A DNA stretch of 64,000 bases from Tilletiopsis washingtonensis (taxonomy: Eukaryota > Basidiomycota > Exobasidiomycetes > Entylomatales), in NCBI RefSeq assembly GCF_003144115.1, contig NW_020312016.1:320777-384776 (forward strand). The letters run 5' to 3'. Below, piece after piece: positions 1 to 12,402 of the stretch. Below the pieces are notes generated by a model. It saw only the letters and a list, made by a program, of their open reading frames with translations. It searched no databases and had not been told where the DNA came from. The stretch's first letter is position 1. Each line of letters opens with the position of its first letter. The translations under genes were made by a program, and so were the position numbers.

Positions 1-2796
1 GCACGGCGCCCGTGTCCGGGTCAACAACGGCTGCCTCACAGTTCGAGTGACTGCGCGAGAGAATCTTCTCGTAGTGGTTCAAGTTCTGCGTCATGGTGAT
101 GAGATGGTCCTGGATGTCGGAGAGGTAGAGGCCAATGTCGGACTTGGGCGCCACGCTCCAGTTCTCGTTGCAGCGCTTCGCCAGGCCCTTGACGACGTCG
201 GCCTTGTTGCCCATGAGGCGCAGCAGACCCATGACCTTCTTGCGGCATGTGCCGATGCGGCGCAGCATGTCGCTCTGCTCGGCCTCCTTGAGGATGAGCA
301 CGAGCTCGTCGATCGAGTCGACCTCGTACTCGATCGACTGAATCAGCGGGCCAAACGCGTCGGTGATGTCGTCAATGAGCGCATACGAGATCCAGTCGGA
401 CGTCACGTTGATGTAGTCCTTGAGCTGCTTGATGCGCCGGCGCACGTTCTGCGGGTGCGGCGTGGCGCGGAAGTGGAACGACAGCGTGCCCTCGCGGAAG
501 ACGATGATGTACATGTTCAGCGGCTCGAGATAGGTCGGGCTGTACGGGTCCTGGTCGAAGGAGCGGAAGCAGACGAGGTAGTAGTTGCGGAAGAGCTCAA
601 TCTTCTCGCGCGTCTCCTCCATCAGAATGTCCTCGGTGGTCAGCGGGTGAATGCCAAAGACCTGCGCCAGGGAGTCAGCTTCAGACGACAGGGCAACGCG
701 ACGCCACAACTCACTCTGCTGAGCAGCTTCATCTCCTGGTCAGTGGGGCTCAGCACGTCGAGCCACCACGTGTTAGCCTCAGGGTCCTGGTCCATGCGGA
801 TGCCGCCGCCTGGGATGACGCGGCCAGCGTTGGCCGGGACAGACGAGTTGCGCGCCAGGTTGGCGCCTGACGCGCGCTGAAAGCCAGACTGGCCTGCGAC
901 AGACGGCGCCGGGCCGCCGAGCGGAGCACTGGCCAGCTCGGGCGTGTTGGCGCCCGTTGGCGGCGCAGTGTTGCCTTCCATGCGCCCGAGCTGCGCAGAG
1001 AGCGCACTGGCCTGCCGGTTCGCAGGCCGCGCGCCCGAGCCGCCGCTGCCTGCCTCCTCCGTCGCCGTCTCGCCTGGCGTGGGCGCGCGCGTCTGCTCGT
1101 TGCTTGGCGTCTCGGGCACAAGGCCCGAGAAGAGCTCCTCGAATGTCTGGCCCGGCGCCGGCAGCTCGGCGAGGTGCCGCGCGTGGATCGTCGAAGGCAG
1201 CGCATTGGAGTAGAAGGTGAAGCGATAGGGCTTCTCCGTTGTACTGCGCGCACCAAAGGCCGTCGTGTTGCGGCGCCGGTCGCGCGGGTGCACAAACGAG
1301 TCGCTGCGGCCCTGCGGCTGCGGCAGATGCTGCTTCGATGCCTCGTCGTACCGGCCGGCGTCGTACGACGGCGCAGAGCCGCCAGCAAGCAGTGGCGTCT
1401 TTGCGTCCGCTGCGGCCGAGTTGGCTCGCGCCCGGTCGGCATCGGCAGTGACGAGCAGGCCGTTGCCCATGATCGTCGGCCGTCCGCTGACCGGAATCGG
1501 CGGCGGCGACGTCGCGCTGGAGCCGCCTTCAAAGAGGGCCAGCTTGCGCTGGTATCTGCTGCTTCCGCCTCCAGCATCGGTGCCATCTGCGGGAGCGAAG
1601 CGGCGCGGGCGCCGCGAGTAGAACGTCGCATCGTCCGAGTCAGGACTGACGGCGTAGGCCGCAGCGCGCTCCGCGCCCTGAGCAGCCTCAGCTCCGCGCG
1701 GCGCAATCGGCAATGTCGCAGCGCTGCGCTGCCGCAGGCCGTTGGCAGCCCACGACGAGCTGGTGGCAGTGGCGCCGGCCTCTAGACGCGTGCGCTCCTC
1801 TGCGGCAAACGTCTCGAGCGCGCTCAGGTCAAACGTGAAGGGGTATCCGGGCGGGCAGCGCTCCTGGCCGGCGTGGTGGTGGTGCATGTCGTGGTCATGC
1901 TCGTCTCCGCCGAGCGCATTGCGCGGCGTGTGGTGCATGCCGCCTTCCAGGTGCTCGTGCGTCAGCTCGTCGCCGGGCGTCGTCATCGGGAAGCACACGT
2001 CGTCCTCCAGCATGCTGGGACGCCGGCTCATCGTGTGCGGCGTGCCGGGCACGGCAAGGTCGGCGTCGTCGCGCGCGCCCGAAGCTCGCGAGGCACGGCG
2101 CCGGGCAGCGGCGCGGTGAATGTCGTCAACGTGCGGGCCCTCATCCTCCGCAACCGCCTCCTCTCCCGGGCTCATGCCAGCGCGCAGCGCATGCGGGCTG
2201 CGCGTCGCTGCACCGCGCTGGTTGAGCGAGCGCCCGAATGCGGCGCCGCCGTTGGAGGCGGCGCTGTAGTTGCTGTGCAGGCGCGACGGGCTGGGCACGT
2301 ACGACGAGGCGAGCTGGTTGGAGCGGTGGTCGATGAAGTGGTTGGCGCTGTCGAGGCTCGTGTTGCTGCCCTGGCGGTGGTGGTAGAAGTGCTGGTGCCG
2401 CAGCGCCGCGGGCGAGTTGCCGAGCGTAAAGGCGTGGCGCGGCGACGTCGAGGTGCCGCCCATGGTGGCGGCATTGCCGCTGCTGCCGGCGCGCGTCTCG
2501 TCAAAGTCCATCGCCGGGCCCGGCAGCATGTCCGGGTTGTCGGACGGGTGCCGCGCATGGTAGGGGATGGAGCGCGGCGACGTCGTGGGCATGGCGGAGC
2601 GCCCGACGTTGCTGTTGGCGCGCGCCCGCGACATGGCGCGCGCGGCGTCGAGGTCGTGCTCCATCTGCGAGCCACGCCGGGCGTCGTCGAGGAGGTCGTG
2701 CGCCATCTCGCCGGAGACGCGCGCCGCGCTGCCGCCGCCGCTGCGAGGCGAGGTGGAGAGGTGCGGCGGCGACACGGCGCGGCCCGAGGAGGACAT
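1..2796 (-). CDS. CorA-family Mg2+ transporter (Alr1/Mnr2-like), 3' part outside window
   Basis: Two exons are visible: 2796 to 715, then 661 running off the left edge. They are separated by a 53-nt intron with a GTGAGT donor and CAG acceptor. The start at 2796 (MSSSGRAV) is the first ATG that opens the Ser/Pro-rich disordered N-terminus. After roughly 650 low-complexity residues the sequence becomes WWLDVLSPTDQEMKLLSR-VFGIHPLTTEDI and continues with conserved CorA cytoplasmic-domain segments (FRNYYLVCFRSF, then a long helical region at positions 1-450). This is the typical layout of fungal plasma-membrane (Alr1) or vacuolar (Mnr2) Mg2+ channels. The membrane helices and the GMN signature would lie beyond position 1, so they are not seen, and Alr1 cannot be separated from Mnr2 here. 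Confidence 0.85.
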
Positions 2797-4019
2797 GGCG
2801 GCGCGTGAGGTGAAGGCCCGGCGCTGCAGTGGCGGCGGCGGAGAGAGGCTCGAGCGGCGAGACGGCGACGGCGGTGCTGCGGGTGGAGCTGGACGTGAGG
2901 CAAGAGGCAGGCGCTGCCTATCGCGAGGGGTCTCTGCGCGCGTGCCGAGGCCGCGAGGCATCTGCCCTCGGCACGGCGGCGTGCGACTGCAGCCGTCCCG
3001 CGCTGCGCCTGCGCAGATCGCCGCCGCCGTCGGCCTGCTGCCGCACGGCTGCGTCACACGTGCAGCTGCGCGAATTCACCTTCGGGCTCGCTCCTCAAGT
3101 GCGATCGAGGGTCCGCACGACAAACGACATCAGGCCGCGGCGCTCGAGGGGCCCTCCAGGGGGGCCAGCTCCGCTCCTCCTCCTCGCTGGACAGGTCGTG
3201 TGACCTGCTCCGGCGGCCTCGCCTCGGCTACAGCTGCGTCGCTCGACTCCGCCCCGCACCGCTATATTGTGTTGCCAAGCTCGCACTTGGCCGCTGCACC
3301 GGAAGCCATCCGTCCCGCGAAGCCACAGCGCCACGTGGACGGCAGAGCGTCGCGGCCATGCGAGGAACCTGCTCTGGCCATGCTGGCCCAACCAAGTCGA
3401 CGGGGGCTATCTCATGAATCATCGTAGCCGCATGTGTACTACGCGAACCCCGTCATGCCTGCGTTCGGAAGCGCTTTGGGCACTCCCTGGCATGGCGGAT
3501 GCTGCGCTCCAGCGAGATCGGGCGCGACGCGCTCATGAGCCCCATCCGTACGGGGGTCGTCCGTCCTCACCACGCCCTTGTTTGAGCCGCGGCCGACCCT
3601 TTGGGCTCAAATTCAAGCCCCAGTCGAATCGAAACTACTCCCCACCAAGCTATCTCACTCCGGCTGCGCGGCGCCGGGTGGAAGCCGTCAGCGCGCAGAA
3701 AGTTGCAAGCTCGCCCGGCGTGGCGGCGGCACCGAGCTGGCAGCGCAGCTCGCAGTCGACTAAAGCAGCTGTCCGGCAGAAAGAGGACTAGCTCGTGCCC
3801 AAAATGAACGTACCTGAACGACTTCGGAGGGTAGCTCGTGAATGGTGAGAGCAGGCAAGCTCGCACCTCTTCTGCGGACCGCAAGGAAGCGCGCAGCTTA
3901 AAGCTGCAATGCAGCAAGGCATACTAATACACGGTGACAGGGTGACAGATGTGCGGGGTGGTATCAAAGGCTGGACAAAGACGGAGGAGCGAGACAGCAG
4001 GCGAAGCGTTCGAGGGCGC
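2797..4019. other. intergenic region, CorA promoter side
   Basis: This stretch lies upstream of the CorA-like gene and downstream of the CENP-L-like gene. Open frames occur on both strands, but they are short, rich in Arg/Ala/Ser and carry no recognisable domain. I see no RNA gene or repeat. Confidence 0.6.
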
Positions 4020-5268
4020 TCATGCCGCAGCAGCCTCCTCGTTGATCCACTTCAGCACTCTCCGTGCCCTGCCCTTGGCGTCGCCCTTGCCCGACGACAC
4101 CTTGATGCGCACGCCCGACGCATTCACGCCCACGTGCACGCCTGCGACGCCGATGCGCACCAGCGCCGAGGGCGAGGGATACAGCGAGGAGTGCTCGGCC
4201 AGGTAGGCGGTGAGGAGCGGATGAATTGGCGCTGTGGGCGAGAGGAGATCAGCTTGGCGAGCTCGACGCGCGAGCATCGAGCACTCACCCTTGCCGGCGC
4301 CGCCACAGCTTTCCGCCGCGTCCGCCCAGCCCATCTGCAGGCTCATGTTGTCCAGACCCTTGGTGCCCATGTCCCATGCACACTCGATGCTGCCCTCGCC
4401 GGCGCCCATCGCATGCTTCCACAGATCCTCCAGCAGCACCTCGAGCCGCTTGCCCTTGCACGAGCGCGCCGCGCCCTGCGGCGACAGGTGCGTGTCGAGA
4501 TGCTGTGCTGTAAAGGCGAGCAGCAACGGCAGCAGAGCAGGCGCCGTCGGCGACGTGCTCGATGTGCGCGCGGCGCGCGCCAGCAGCACAGTAGGAAGCA
4601 TGAGCACAGCCGCCGACGCCGGTGCGGTCGCAGCTGATGCGCGTGCATTTGTCGGGTTCGGAGCGCGCATGACCACCTCGATGACCCACGCCTCGGGTCC
4701 GAGCGACGGCAGCGTCGCCACTCGCACCTGCGGCGGTGGTGCTGACACGCCAGGCAGCGTGTTGGACAGCGCCGCAAGCCGGGGCGTCATGAACTCGCGG
4801 CAGGCTAGCCGCATTGCTCGCAGCTGTTCGGGCGCGGCTGACGAGGACGGCGTCTCGGACGGCACGTCGGATGGAAAGTGCAGGTGCGAGTGCGCATGTA
4901 GGTGCAGCGTGCGGTCCAGCAGGAGCCCTGGTGGACGGAAGTGTGAGCGGCGCGAAGGCGCCGAGCCTGCTGCGGCCGGCGCGCTGTGACAGCTCTATCC
5001 TGTCCATCACACGCGCTCTCGCAGCCGCACAGCACTCGCACTCACGCTCTACAGTTGCCCAAGCTCCATCCTCGCCCTCGTCCTCAGCCACGTTGGCGAG
5101 GCGCGGCGAGGCACGTCCCGGCTCTGGGCGCGCCGGCTTGCCGCGCTGGGGCGGAGCTGGCGAGCCGGGCGACGACGACGAGCGCGCGCTCTGCGACGAG
5201 ACGTGTGCGCCGGGCGCGGCGCGCTTGGCGGGCGACGCCGACGAGGAAGGGGTGCGCAGCGCTGGCAT
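4020..5268 (-). CDS. CENP-L/Fta1-like inner kinetochore protein
   Basis: Three exons (5268-5046, 4969-4289, 4231-4020) give a 371-residue protein, close to the 344 residues of human CENP-L. The first ~70 residues are Ser/Pro-rich. Then follow a segment resembling the CENP-L start (LLLDRTLHLHAHSHLHF), a central LPLLLAFTAQHLDTHLSPQG comparable to the family's hydrophobic helix plus FD..fSP motif, then ECAWDMGTKGLDNMSLQM and a C-terminal LVRIGVAGVHVGVNASGVRIKV that matches the LVRVST...GKIKIL ending of the vertebrate protein. CENP-L pairs with CENP-N in the constitutive centromere-associated network that binds the CENP-A nucleosome. The match is from memory, not an alignment. The 57-nt second intron is in frame, and the first acceptor is a GCAGCAG doublet. 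Confidence 0.6.
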
Positions 5269-8200
5269 CTTGACGGGGGCTTGTGGAGGGCGGGAAGCAG
5301 GTGCAGCGTCGGCGTGCAGCGGCCGACATCAACACCTCGACGGCGGCGCTGCTCCCACGCACCTCGACGCGATGCTCCCAGGATCACGTGCTGGGCCGTC
5401 TCCTCTGCCTGTCCTTCGCTATCCGCCCTCCTGCGCCACCCGCTCTGCCGCTCTCGCTCTCCGTCCGCTGGCGCCGAGCAGCCGGAGCAGCACTCCTGAG
5501 TTGCAAATTAGCACTCGTCGCAGCGCAGGTGCTGACAGCGGGCGAGCCCTGCGTGCAGGGCCCACGCGGCCGCGCGCTCCCGCTCCCGATTAGTGTCGTG
5601 CAGAGCGTCGGAGAGCGCGGGTGCGGGCCTCTCGCCCTCGCACACCGACCGAGCTAGGCGGAATGCGGAGCCTGGATGGCTGGAGCACGAAGAACGATGA
5701 GCCGCCGGCCAGCTCGGCGCCAACACAAGCGTCCTCGGGGGTTCGCAGGGGAGCAGGGCCTGTCATGGCCGAGTATGCCGAGTGTCATCTCACCTCGCTT
5801 GCGCTGCGAGCTGGCCGCGGGTGTCTCCTCCGAGCGACGGCCAGCACACCGAAGCTCGCAGCGGAGGGAAACGTGCAGTGTGCGCCGAGGCAGGTGCAGT
5901 GCAGAGTGCAGCATGCATCCTGCGGCCGCCTTCGATGCGGATTAAGCTGCTGCAGCGTACAGCCGCAGCAGGGCCCGGCCCACGCTTTCTTTGCGGAGTG
6001 GTTGCTGCTGAGTGTGGTGCCTGCGCAACGAGGCTTGAGAGAGAGGCCCTTGCTGCGGCGAGCAGGGCGCTGAATGCTCCGCCTCGTCCCGCCGCACAAG
6101 CACGCAAGCCGCTGCGTAGACTGCCTTGTCCACTCGCAGGACAGCAGCAGGATGCGGGCACCCTCTCGGTGCGCTGCGATGCTGCTCGGGCTCACCAAGG
6201 CAGCGGGCGCCGGCGGCACGGCCGACGTTCATGCGTGAGCGGAGTCGCGCGTGGCGCTCGCTAGACGCGCTTGGCCGACCCCCTTGCTGAAGGAGCCACG
6301 GGAGCATCGCGCTCGGCCATGGGGCCGGACAAGGACGAGGACAAAGAGAGCGCAAGCATCGAGACAATGCCGATTGAGGGTGCCTCGCAGACAAGGGCCA
6401 AGGGCGGCGCGGAGCAACCAGGATCAGCGAGGAGCCGCCGGACCAAGCGAGAGCGCGCGGATGGGCGGTGCTCGACGCGCTGCCAGAGCGCAGAAGGCGT
6501 CTAGCGCGAGGCGTGAGTCCAGCCAAGGTCCAGAACCGGAGGCAAGGCCAACGAAAGGGCGAGGAGAGGAGCGCTGCGAGCGAGGTGCGAGGTCCCCCCC
6601 GCGAGGGCGCCATCGCGCTAGCGGCAGTGCCCAGCATGCGGGGCAACGAGGGCGAGGGAAGCATGCACGGCGGCATGGCCCGCGGGAAGAGACGGCGCGG
6701 GCGGAGGAGCGAGGAGCGTGGCCGCCGCAGGCACCACGAGGGCCGCGTGCAGTGTGCATCAAGACGGAAAAGAGCGCGCCAGCTGCGACGCTGCGCTGCA
6801 GAGGAGAGCTGCACCTGAGCAGCGCTCAGAGAGCGAGAGAGCTGCGACAGCGGCGGAGCGGATGGCGATGCTGCCTTCGCTGCCGTCTGAAACGCGGCTG
6901 CGCGGCGCGGCGTGCCAGTCCGGCCGCGCATTGCTGCCCTCTCGGCGGCACATCCGGCGCACGCCGGCCGCGGCGCTCTCGGCAGGGCCTCGCAGCAGCA
7001 GGCAGCACGCAGCCTCTCACGGCGGAGTGAGGCATGCGCTGGCTTGCTATGCTGCGAGCGGGCGCCCTGCAGCGCTTTTTGAGATCTGGAGCGGCAGCGA
7101 CTGCGGCGTGCGGATCGCCAGGACGTGAGGGCCCAGCGGCAGAGAGGACGCTTGCCGCAGCATCCGCAGCCGGCGCAGATCTTTGGCGGCGCTGCGGCTG
7201 GCTCTGCTGCTGATGCTGCCTTGGTGCCCAGCTGGACGGGCGATAGGCAATCCCTTGGGCTCGGCGGCACCGCGCTCTGCTGGGCTGGGCGCTGGGCATT
7301 GGCGCCGCAGCCAAGCACTCCGCAGGCACCCCAGGAGCCTCGCTTCTGCGCCGGCGCTCCGCGGTGCGGCCAGCGCGAGCTGGCGAACCCGCGTTCGTGC
7401 TCAGCGCCAGGGCGGCTGGACGTTGTGCTGCCCCTCTGCCCAGGCCTTGGTATTCGACACCAGCATCAGATGGCAGCTGGGCCTCGCCTGCCTGCATGCT
7501 GGCTGCGGCACGCACGCCTATCTTCCTTGTGCGGTGCCGCAGAGCCGGCGGGGGGCGACGTTCGCTTGTACGCCCGGCGCCGTGCGTAGCGCGCATGGCA
7601 AGGCGAGCCCGAGGCACCGAGGGCCGGCGCTACGCATCACGAGGACAGAGAGCCGCTGTGCCTCGCTGACGCGTGATGAACGTCTGATGCTGGCGCCTCG
7701 GCCTCGCGCTGGCGCTGGGCTGCGCCGCTGTGAAATCACACCAGGGGCTCGTCGCCCGCCCTCTGCCGCTGGCTGGTTTCAGCTCGCCTCTTTCGTGATC
7801 CACAGCGCGCAGCGGCTCCTCCATCGAGAAGAGAGCCCCAGTCGCGGCCGAGCACGACGGGGCAGCAGAAGAAACGAAGCATCAAGCTCAGCAGAGCATC
7901 CTGCAAGCCTCGGTTTCGCAGGAGACGTCGAGCCCGCCGCCCGGCACCGGCAGCGGTCGGAGGGCGGTGTGCGCTTTTGCGTGCTGGCAGCGCGTGCAGC
8001 GGCAGGCGCGAGGCCCCTCTGCGCTCTGCAGCTGGCGCTCTGGCGCGCTGCGGCGGCGCAACCCGCTCGCGGCTCGCTCGCACTCAGCCAGCAGCCGCAG
8101 CGGCAGTGCAGCGGAAGCGCCGCTGCGGCACCTGCGCAGCAGTGTCGGTCTCGCGGCCGCAAGCGCGCCGAGCCGGCGCTGGCAGCGCTTATTGGGGCAC

Positions 8201-9316
8201 GGCGGCAGTCTGCGTCCGGCGGCGCCCCTCTCTGCGCTGGCACTCGACTTCTCGGGCAGCACGCCGCCGAGCCGCCGACTCGCCCCCTCGCGCCCCCTTC
8301 TTTGCCGGGCGGCGCCGGCGCGGCGTGTGGTGCTGATCTGCCCGCGACAGCGCCGGCGCTGCGGTCAAGCTAGGCGAGCGCCTCGCGGGCACACGGCGTT
8401 TGCCGCCCGCCACGCCACGCTCGCCACATCCTCGCGCGGATGGGAGCCCGCCACGGCTGGCAATCAAAGCTGTGAAGGCCTTTGAGGGGAGCGAGGGATG
8501 TGCGTGCGGGCGGGCGAGTCGCGCCGTGCCGCACCTGCTCCTGTCGCGGGCGGCGCGGCGGCCGCGTGCATGCAAGCGCCTGCTGGCAGCTGCACCTGCC
8601 CTGCACGGCAGCTCTCTTCTGCGGCGGCACGAGGCCTGCGCCTGCAGCAGCTGCACCTGCCGCCGCGGTGCAGCAGCGCAGCAGAGCAGCACCCGCCCCG
8701 ACGGCCGCCGGTGCTGCAGGGCAGGTGCAGAGCGCGACAGCACGCAGCACGCAGCAGCGCCGCAGCGTGCATCTCTCGCCTCTCTCTGCCGCCGCACGCG
8801 CACCGCACGCGCATCTCCTTCCCGCCTCGCGTTCCCCTCGCTCTGCTCTGCACCATCCCGCTCGCTCCAGCTGCAGCTCTGCGCTGGCCTCTCTCGCTCC
8901 CCACACCCACCTACACTCTCCATCCCGCAAGCTCACCCCGGCGCCCTCCGTCGGCTGCCGCAGCTGCTCGCTCCTCCTTGCCCTCGGCCCGTCGTCCTGC
9001 GTCGCTCGTCAAGGCTGCTGCGTCCTTGCATCGCCTCGACCTCGCCAGCTCCTCGGATCCGCCGGCACGCGTCGCTGCCGCCTCGCGACGCTCCCTCACC
9101 GCAGCAGCTGTGCTCTGCTCGACGTCGACTCGGCCTCCGACGCGCTCCTCTGAGCCGCTCGTCCGTCCCGGCCTCGCCGCTGCAAGCTCTGCTGCGTCGA
9201 CGCGTCTCTCGCGCTCCCTCGCGTCTTCGACGGCAGCGCCGTAGAAGGCCCAGGTCAAGCTCGACGCTCGGCCGCACATAGAGATTCGCCTGCCTCTTTC
9301 CGTCCTGTCTCCCACC
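5269..9316. other. 4-kb gene-free region upstream of the APSES regulator
   Basis: No convincing gene is visible. Long open frames exist on both strands (for example 5942-7318 minus), but their products are mostly Arg, Ala, Ser and Cys with no domain. This is what GC-rich noncoding DNA yields. The last ~600 bases before 9317 become pyrimidine-rich (CTC, TCC runs), as expected of a long fungal leader/promoter. A 14-base motif, CAGCTGCACCTGCC, occurs twice near 8.6 kb. Confidence 0.6.
8587..8730. promoter_or_regulatory. repeated CAGCTGCACCTGCC motif ahead of the APSES gene
   Basis: The 14-mer CAGCTGCACCTGCC is found at 8587-8600 and 8648-8661, with an inverted relative GGCAGGTGCAG at 8720-8730. 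Each copy contains overlapping CANNTG E-box cores (CAGCTG, CACCTG). Position and repetition suggest a regulatory element, but no factor can be assigned. Confidence 0.3.
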
Positions 9317-11577
9317 ATGTACTCGCCCACTGGCTACTACGGCGCGCAGGCGCCGCAGCAGAACGGCTACAGCTCGTACGGCGTGCACGGCGCATACGGC
9401 AACGGCAACGGCAGCGCCCACCACAGCGGCAGCAGCACGCCGACGGGCAGCGTCGCCATGCACCCGCCGCCGCCGCCGCACCACCTCGGCGGCCAGCATG
9501 CGCAGCAGGCGCAGCACCACCAGCAGCAGCAGGCGCAGCAGCAGCACCACCAGCAGCCGCAACAGCAGCAGCAGCCGCAGCACGGCAGCCAGCACGGGCA
9601 GCAGAACTTCGGCGGGCCCGGACAGGCAAGCATGTTCTCGCCGTACGCGCAGAGCCCCATGGGCCACCCGCACCAGCCCAACTCGCCCGCCGCCGGCAGC
9701 CCGTACTTCGGCATGGGCCACGGCAGCGCGCCGTCTCCGCACGTGAGTTGCGCCGAGAGTGGAGGATGTTGGGGTGTGAGAGGCAATTAGGGTCTTCCCG
9801 CATAGCCGTCTTGGCGGCAGCTGTCTCGTATAGCGCCCTCGCTCGAGGCGAGAGGGGCGCGCCCGGCACCGCGGCCGCCGCGGACATTGCTCGCTCTGCA
9901 CTCTGGCTGACGCGCCGCTCTTCTCCATCAAACGCTACAGCTCGCATCCCCCTCGTACACCTCTGCGCCGCAATACAGCACGCAGCTGCCGATGGCGGGT
10001 CGTCACCGCGTCACGACGACGCTCTGGGAGGATGAGGGCACGCTCTGCTTCCAGGTCGACGCGCGCGGCGTGTGCGTCGCACGGCGACACGGTGAGCAAT
10101 GGTGCGGCGCTGCTTAGCTCCGTGCTCTGTGCTGACACGGCGCTGCCTCTCAGACAACAACATGATCAACGGCACGAAGCTGCTCAACGTCTGCGGCATG
10201 TCTCGCGGCAAGCGCGACGGCATCCTCAAGAACGAGAAGGAGCGCATCGTCGTCAAGGTCGGCGCCATGCACCTCAAGGGCGTGTGGTGCGTACCGCTGG
10301 CGTGGCTTTGTCTGCGCCCGATCTGACTCGCTCTACTCTACAGGATCACGTTCAGCCGCGGCAAGCAGCTCGCTGAGCAGAACGGCATCTCCGACGTGCT
10401 CTACCCGCTCTTCGAGCAGAACATCCAGTCGTTCCTCTACCACCCCGACAACTACCCGCGCACGGCGGCCGTGATGGCTGCGGCGCAGGAGCGCGTCAAC
10501 CAGCGCCAGGGCGGCCGGCCGAGCGGCACGAGCAGCCCCGGCGGCAGCGGCCAGCACGCTGGCGGCGCACCGCCGCCTCTGATGCGCGCCAACACGACGC
10601 CGCAGCTGCGAGGCGACGACGAGGGCATGCCTGCGCCCGGCGGAGCCTCGTGGGGCCACCCGCCCGCGTCGACGAACCAGCACCACTCTGGTGGGTATGC
10701 GAACGCGTCTCCGACACAGGGACACAACGGCCAGGGCCCGCAGCACCCGCACCAGCAGCAGCAGCACTACCAGCAGGCGGGTGCGCCGGGAGGCGCCTCG
10801 CCCAACGGTGCCGGCGGCCACCCGCAGCGTCCGCCGGCCGTCGACCGCAGGCACAGCATGCCGCTGACACTGGCGAACATGCATTCGCACCCAGGCCACA
10901 GCGAGAACCCGTACGGTCCGCCGCAGCCGTCGCCGCACGGCATGCCGCCGGGCCCGCGCCGCACGCCCAGTGGTCTGAAGCGCAGCTACGACGAGCACGG
11001 CGAGTCCGAGGGCATTGCGCCGCCGGCGCCGGCGCCCGGCATGGGCAGCTACACGCCCAACGGCGGCGTGAGCATGTCGGCCAGCAACTCGGGCGGCAGC
11101 GGCAGCTACGACCAGGAGAGCCCGCGCGTCTACAAGCGCTCGCGCGACAGCAACGGCGGCGGCGAAGAGCACGGCCACCACCACCATGGCGACTACCACG
11201 GCGCGTCGGACCATGATGGCGGCCGCTCTCGCCCGCTTGGTGAGGCGCGTGTGCCCCGTCCCATCATGGCATGAAGCATAGTACTTACCGCGTTCGCACC
11301 ACCCACAGGGCATCTGAGCCTCAGCTCCGGCTCCATGCGCATGCCGAGCGGCCAGCAGGGCTGGACGCCGCTGTCCACGCCCTCGCTCGGCCACTCGTCG
11401 GGCACGCTCTCGTCGATGAGCAGCGTCACCGACGACCCGCTCAGCGCCGAGGGCCAGCGCAGCAGCAGCGGCGGCGGCTCGGGCCTCAATGCGTACAGCC
11501 TCAACGCCATGAACAACAACGGCGCCATCGACAAAATCCCGCCTCCAGCGCCCTACGGCGCTCGTGCGGATCTCTAA
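9317..11577 (+). CDS. ust1: APSES transcription factor of the StuA/EFG1/Ust1 type
   Basis: Five exons (9317-9742, 9941-10091, 10154-10286, 10344-11239, 11309-11577) encode 624 residues. Residues ~75-105 are a Gln/His-rich tract. The APSES DNA-binding domain spans about 163-275 and contains the family signatures [62 protein letters not shown] and [18 protein letters not shown]. This domain is KilA-N-derived and binds StuA response elements (WCGCGWNM). The C-terminal half is low-complexity with two basic clusters (LKRSYDE, YKRSRD). In the smut Ustilago maydis the orthologue Ust1 controls dimorphism and sporulation. Assignment to that subgroup rests on the domain alone. The 198-nt first intron is longer than neighbours' introns. 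Confidence 0.92.
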
Positions 11578-12402
11578 ATCCCACTCACTCACTCAAGCCG
11601 CTCTCGCGATCGCTCGCACACAGCAACTCAATCTCAATCAACGACGTTCGCCTTCTCTTCTTTCTCTCCACTCTGCGAAACAAAGCCTCGCAGCAGCCTT
11701 TCTCTGCCTCTGAACCAAGTTTTTCCCCTTGATGGGCGCGTGCGTCATCGACCGCATACCCTCTCGCCTAGAGCAGGTGGATCTGCGTGCTCGTGCTTCG
11801 CCAGATCGACCTCTTCTCGCCTCGCCGATCCTGCACGCGACTCGCTCCCGCCTGCGATGTAGCTGGCTCCTCCAACCGTCACTTTCCCCCGCGCCTGCGT
11901 CTTTTCCCTTCTCTCTCTCCTTCCCTTCTTCACCCTGACCCCTCACACGCCACATCCACCCTTCACCCTCTCTCCCTTCACGTCGCCACAGCTACCACGG
12001 CTCGTCGCTTGCCCTGCTTTCCGACTCTTTGGCCCTGAGACCAGGACTGTCCGCAACGCCCATCTTCCCTCTCTCCTCTCTCTCTCTTTCAGCAAGCCCA
12101 CGAAGAAGACCAGCCTCTCGCGCGCGTCCCGCAAGTTACTCTTTCCTCCACATGCCCTCATGTGCCGTGCCCTCACCGTCGAAAGCTCTTCTTTCGCAAT
12201 GCGCGCTGCGTGTGAGGATGTGTGAGGCTGCTCAGGTGGTGTGATTGCGAGGAAGACAGGTGACGCTGCAGAGGCGGCCGGCGCGAGGCGCTGACCGCCG
12301 GACCAAGGAGGCGTGTGACAGAGGTATGCACGGGCGGAGGAGAGAAGAGAGAATGATGACGCAGTGCGCCGAGCGGGATGCGGCCACTTCTGCGCGCGCG
12401 GC
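11578..12402. other. convergent intergenic region
   Basis: This is the shared 3' flank of the APSES gene (plus) and the bHLH gene (minus). It is pyrimidine-rich on the plus strand to about 12100. No coding sequence or RNA gene is recognised. Confidence 0.55.

Noticed and set aside
5942-7318. 458-codon open frame on the minus strand
   Set aside because: Composition is Arg/Ala/Ser/Cys with no domain. Equally long frames overlap it on the other strand, as expected in GC-rich noncoding DNA.
10333-11592. 419-codon minus-strand frame over the APSES gene
   Set aside because: It is an antisense shadow with Arg/Ala/Val repeats. The plus strand encodes the conserved domain.
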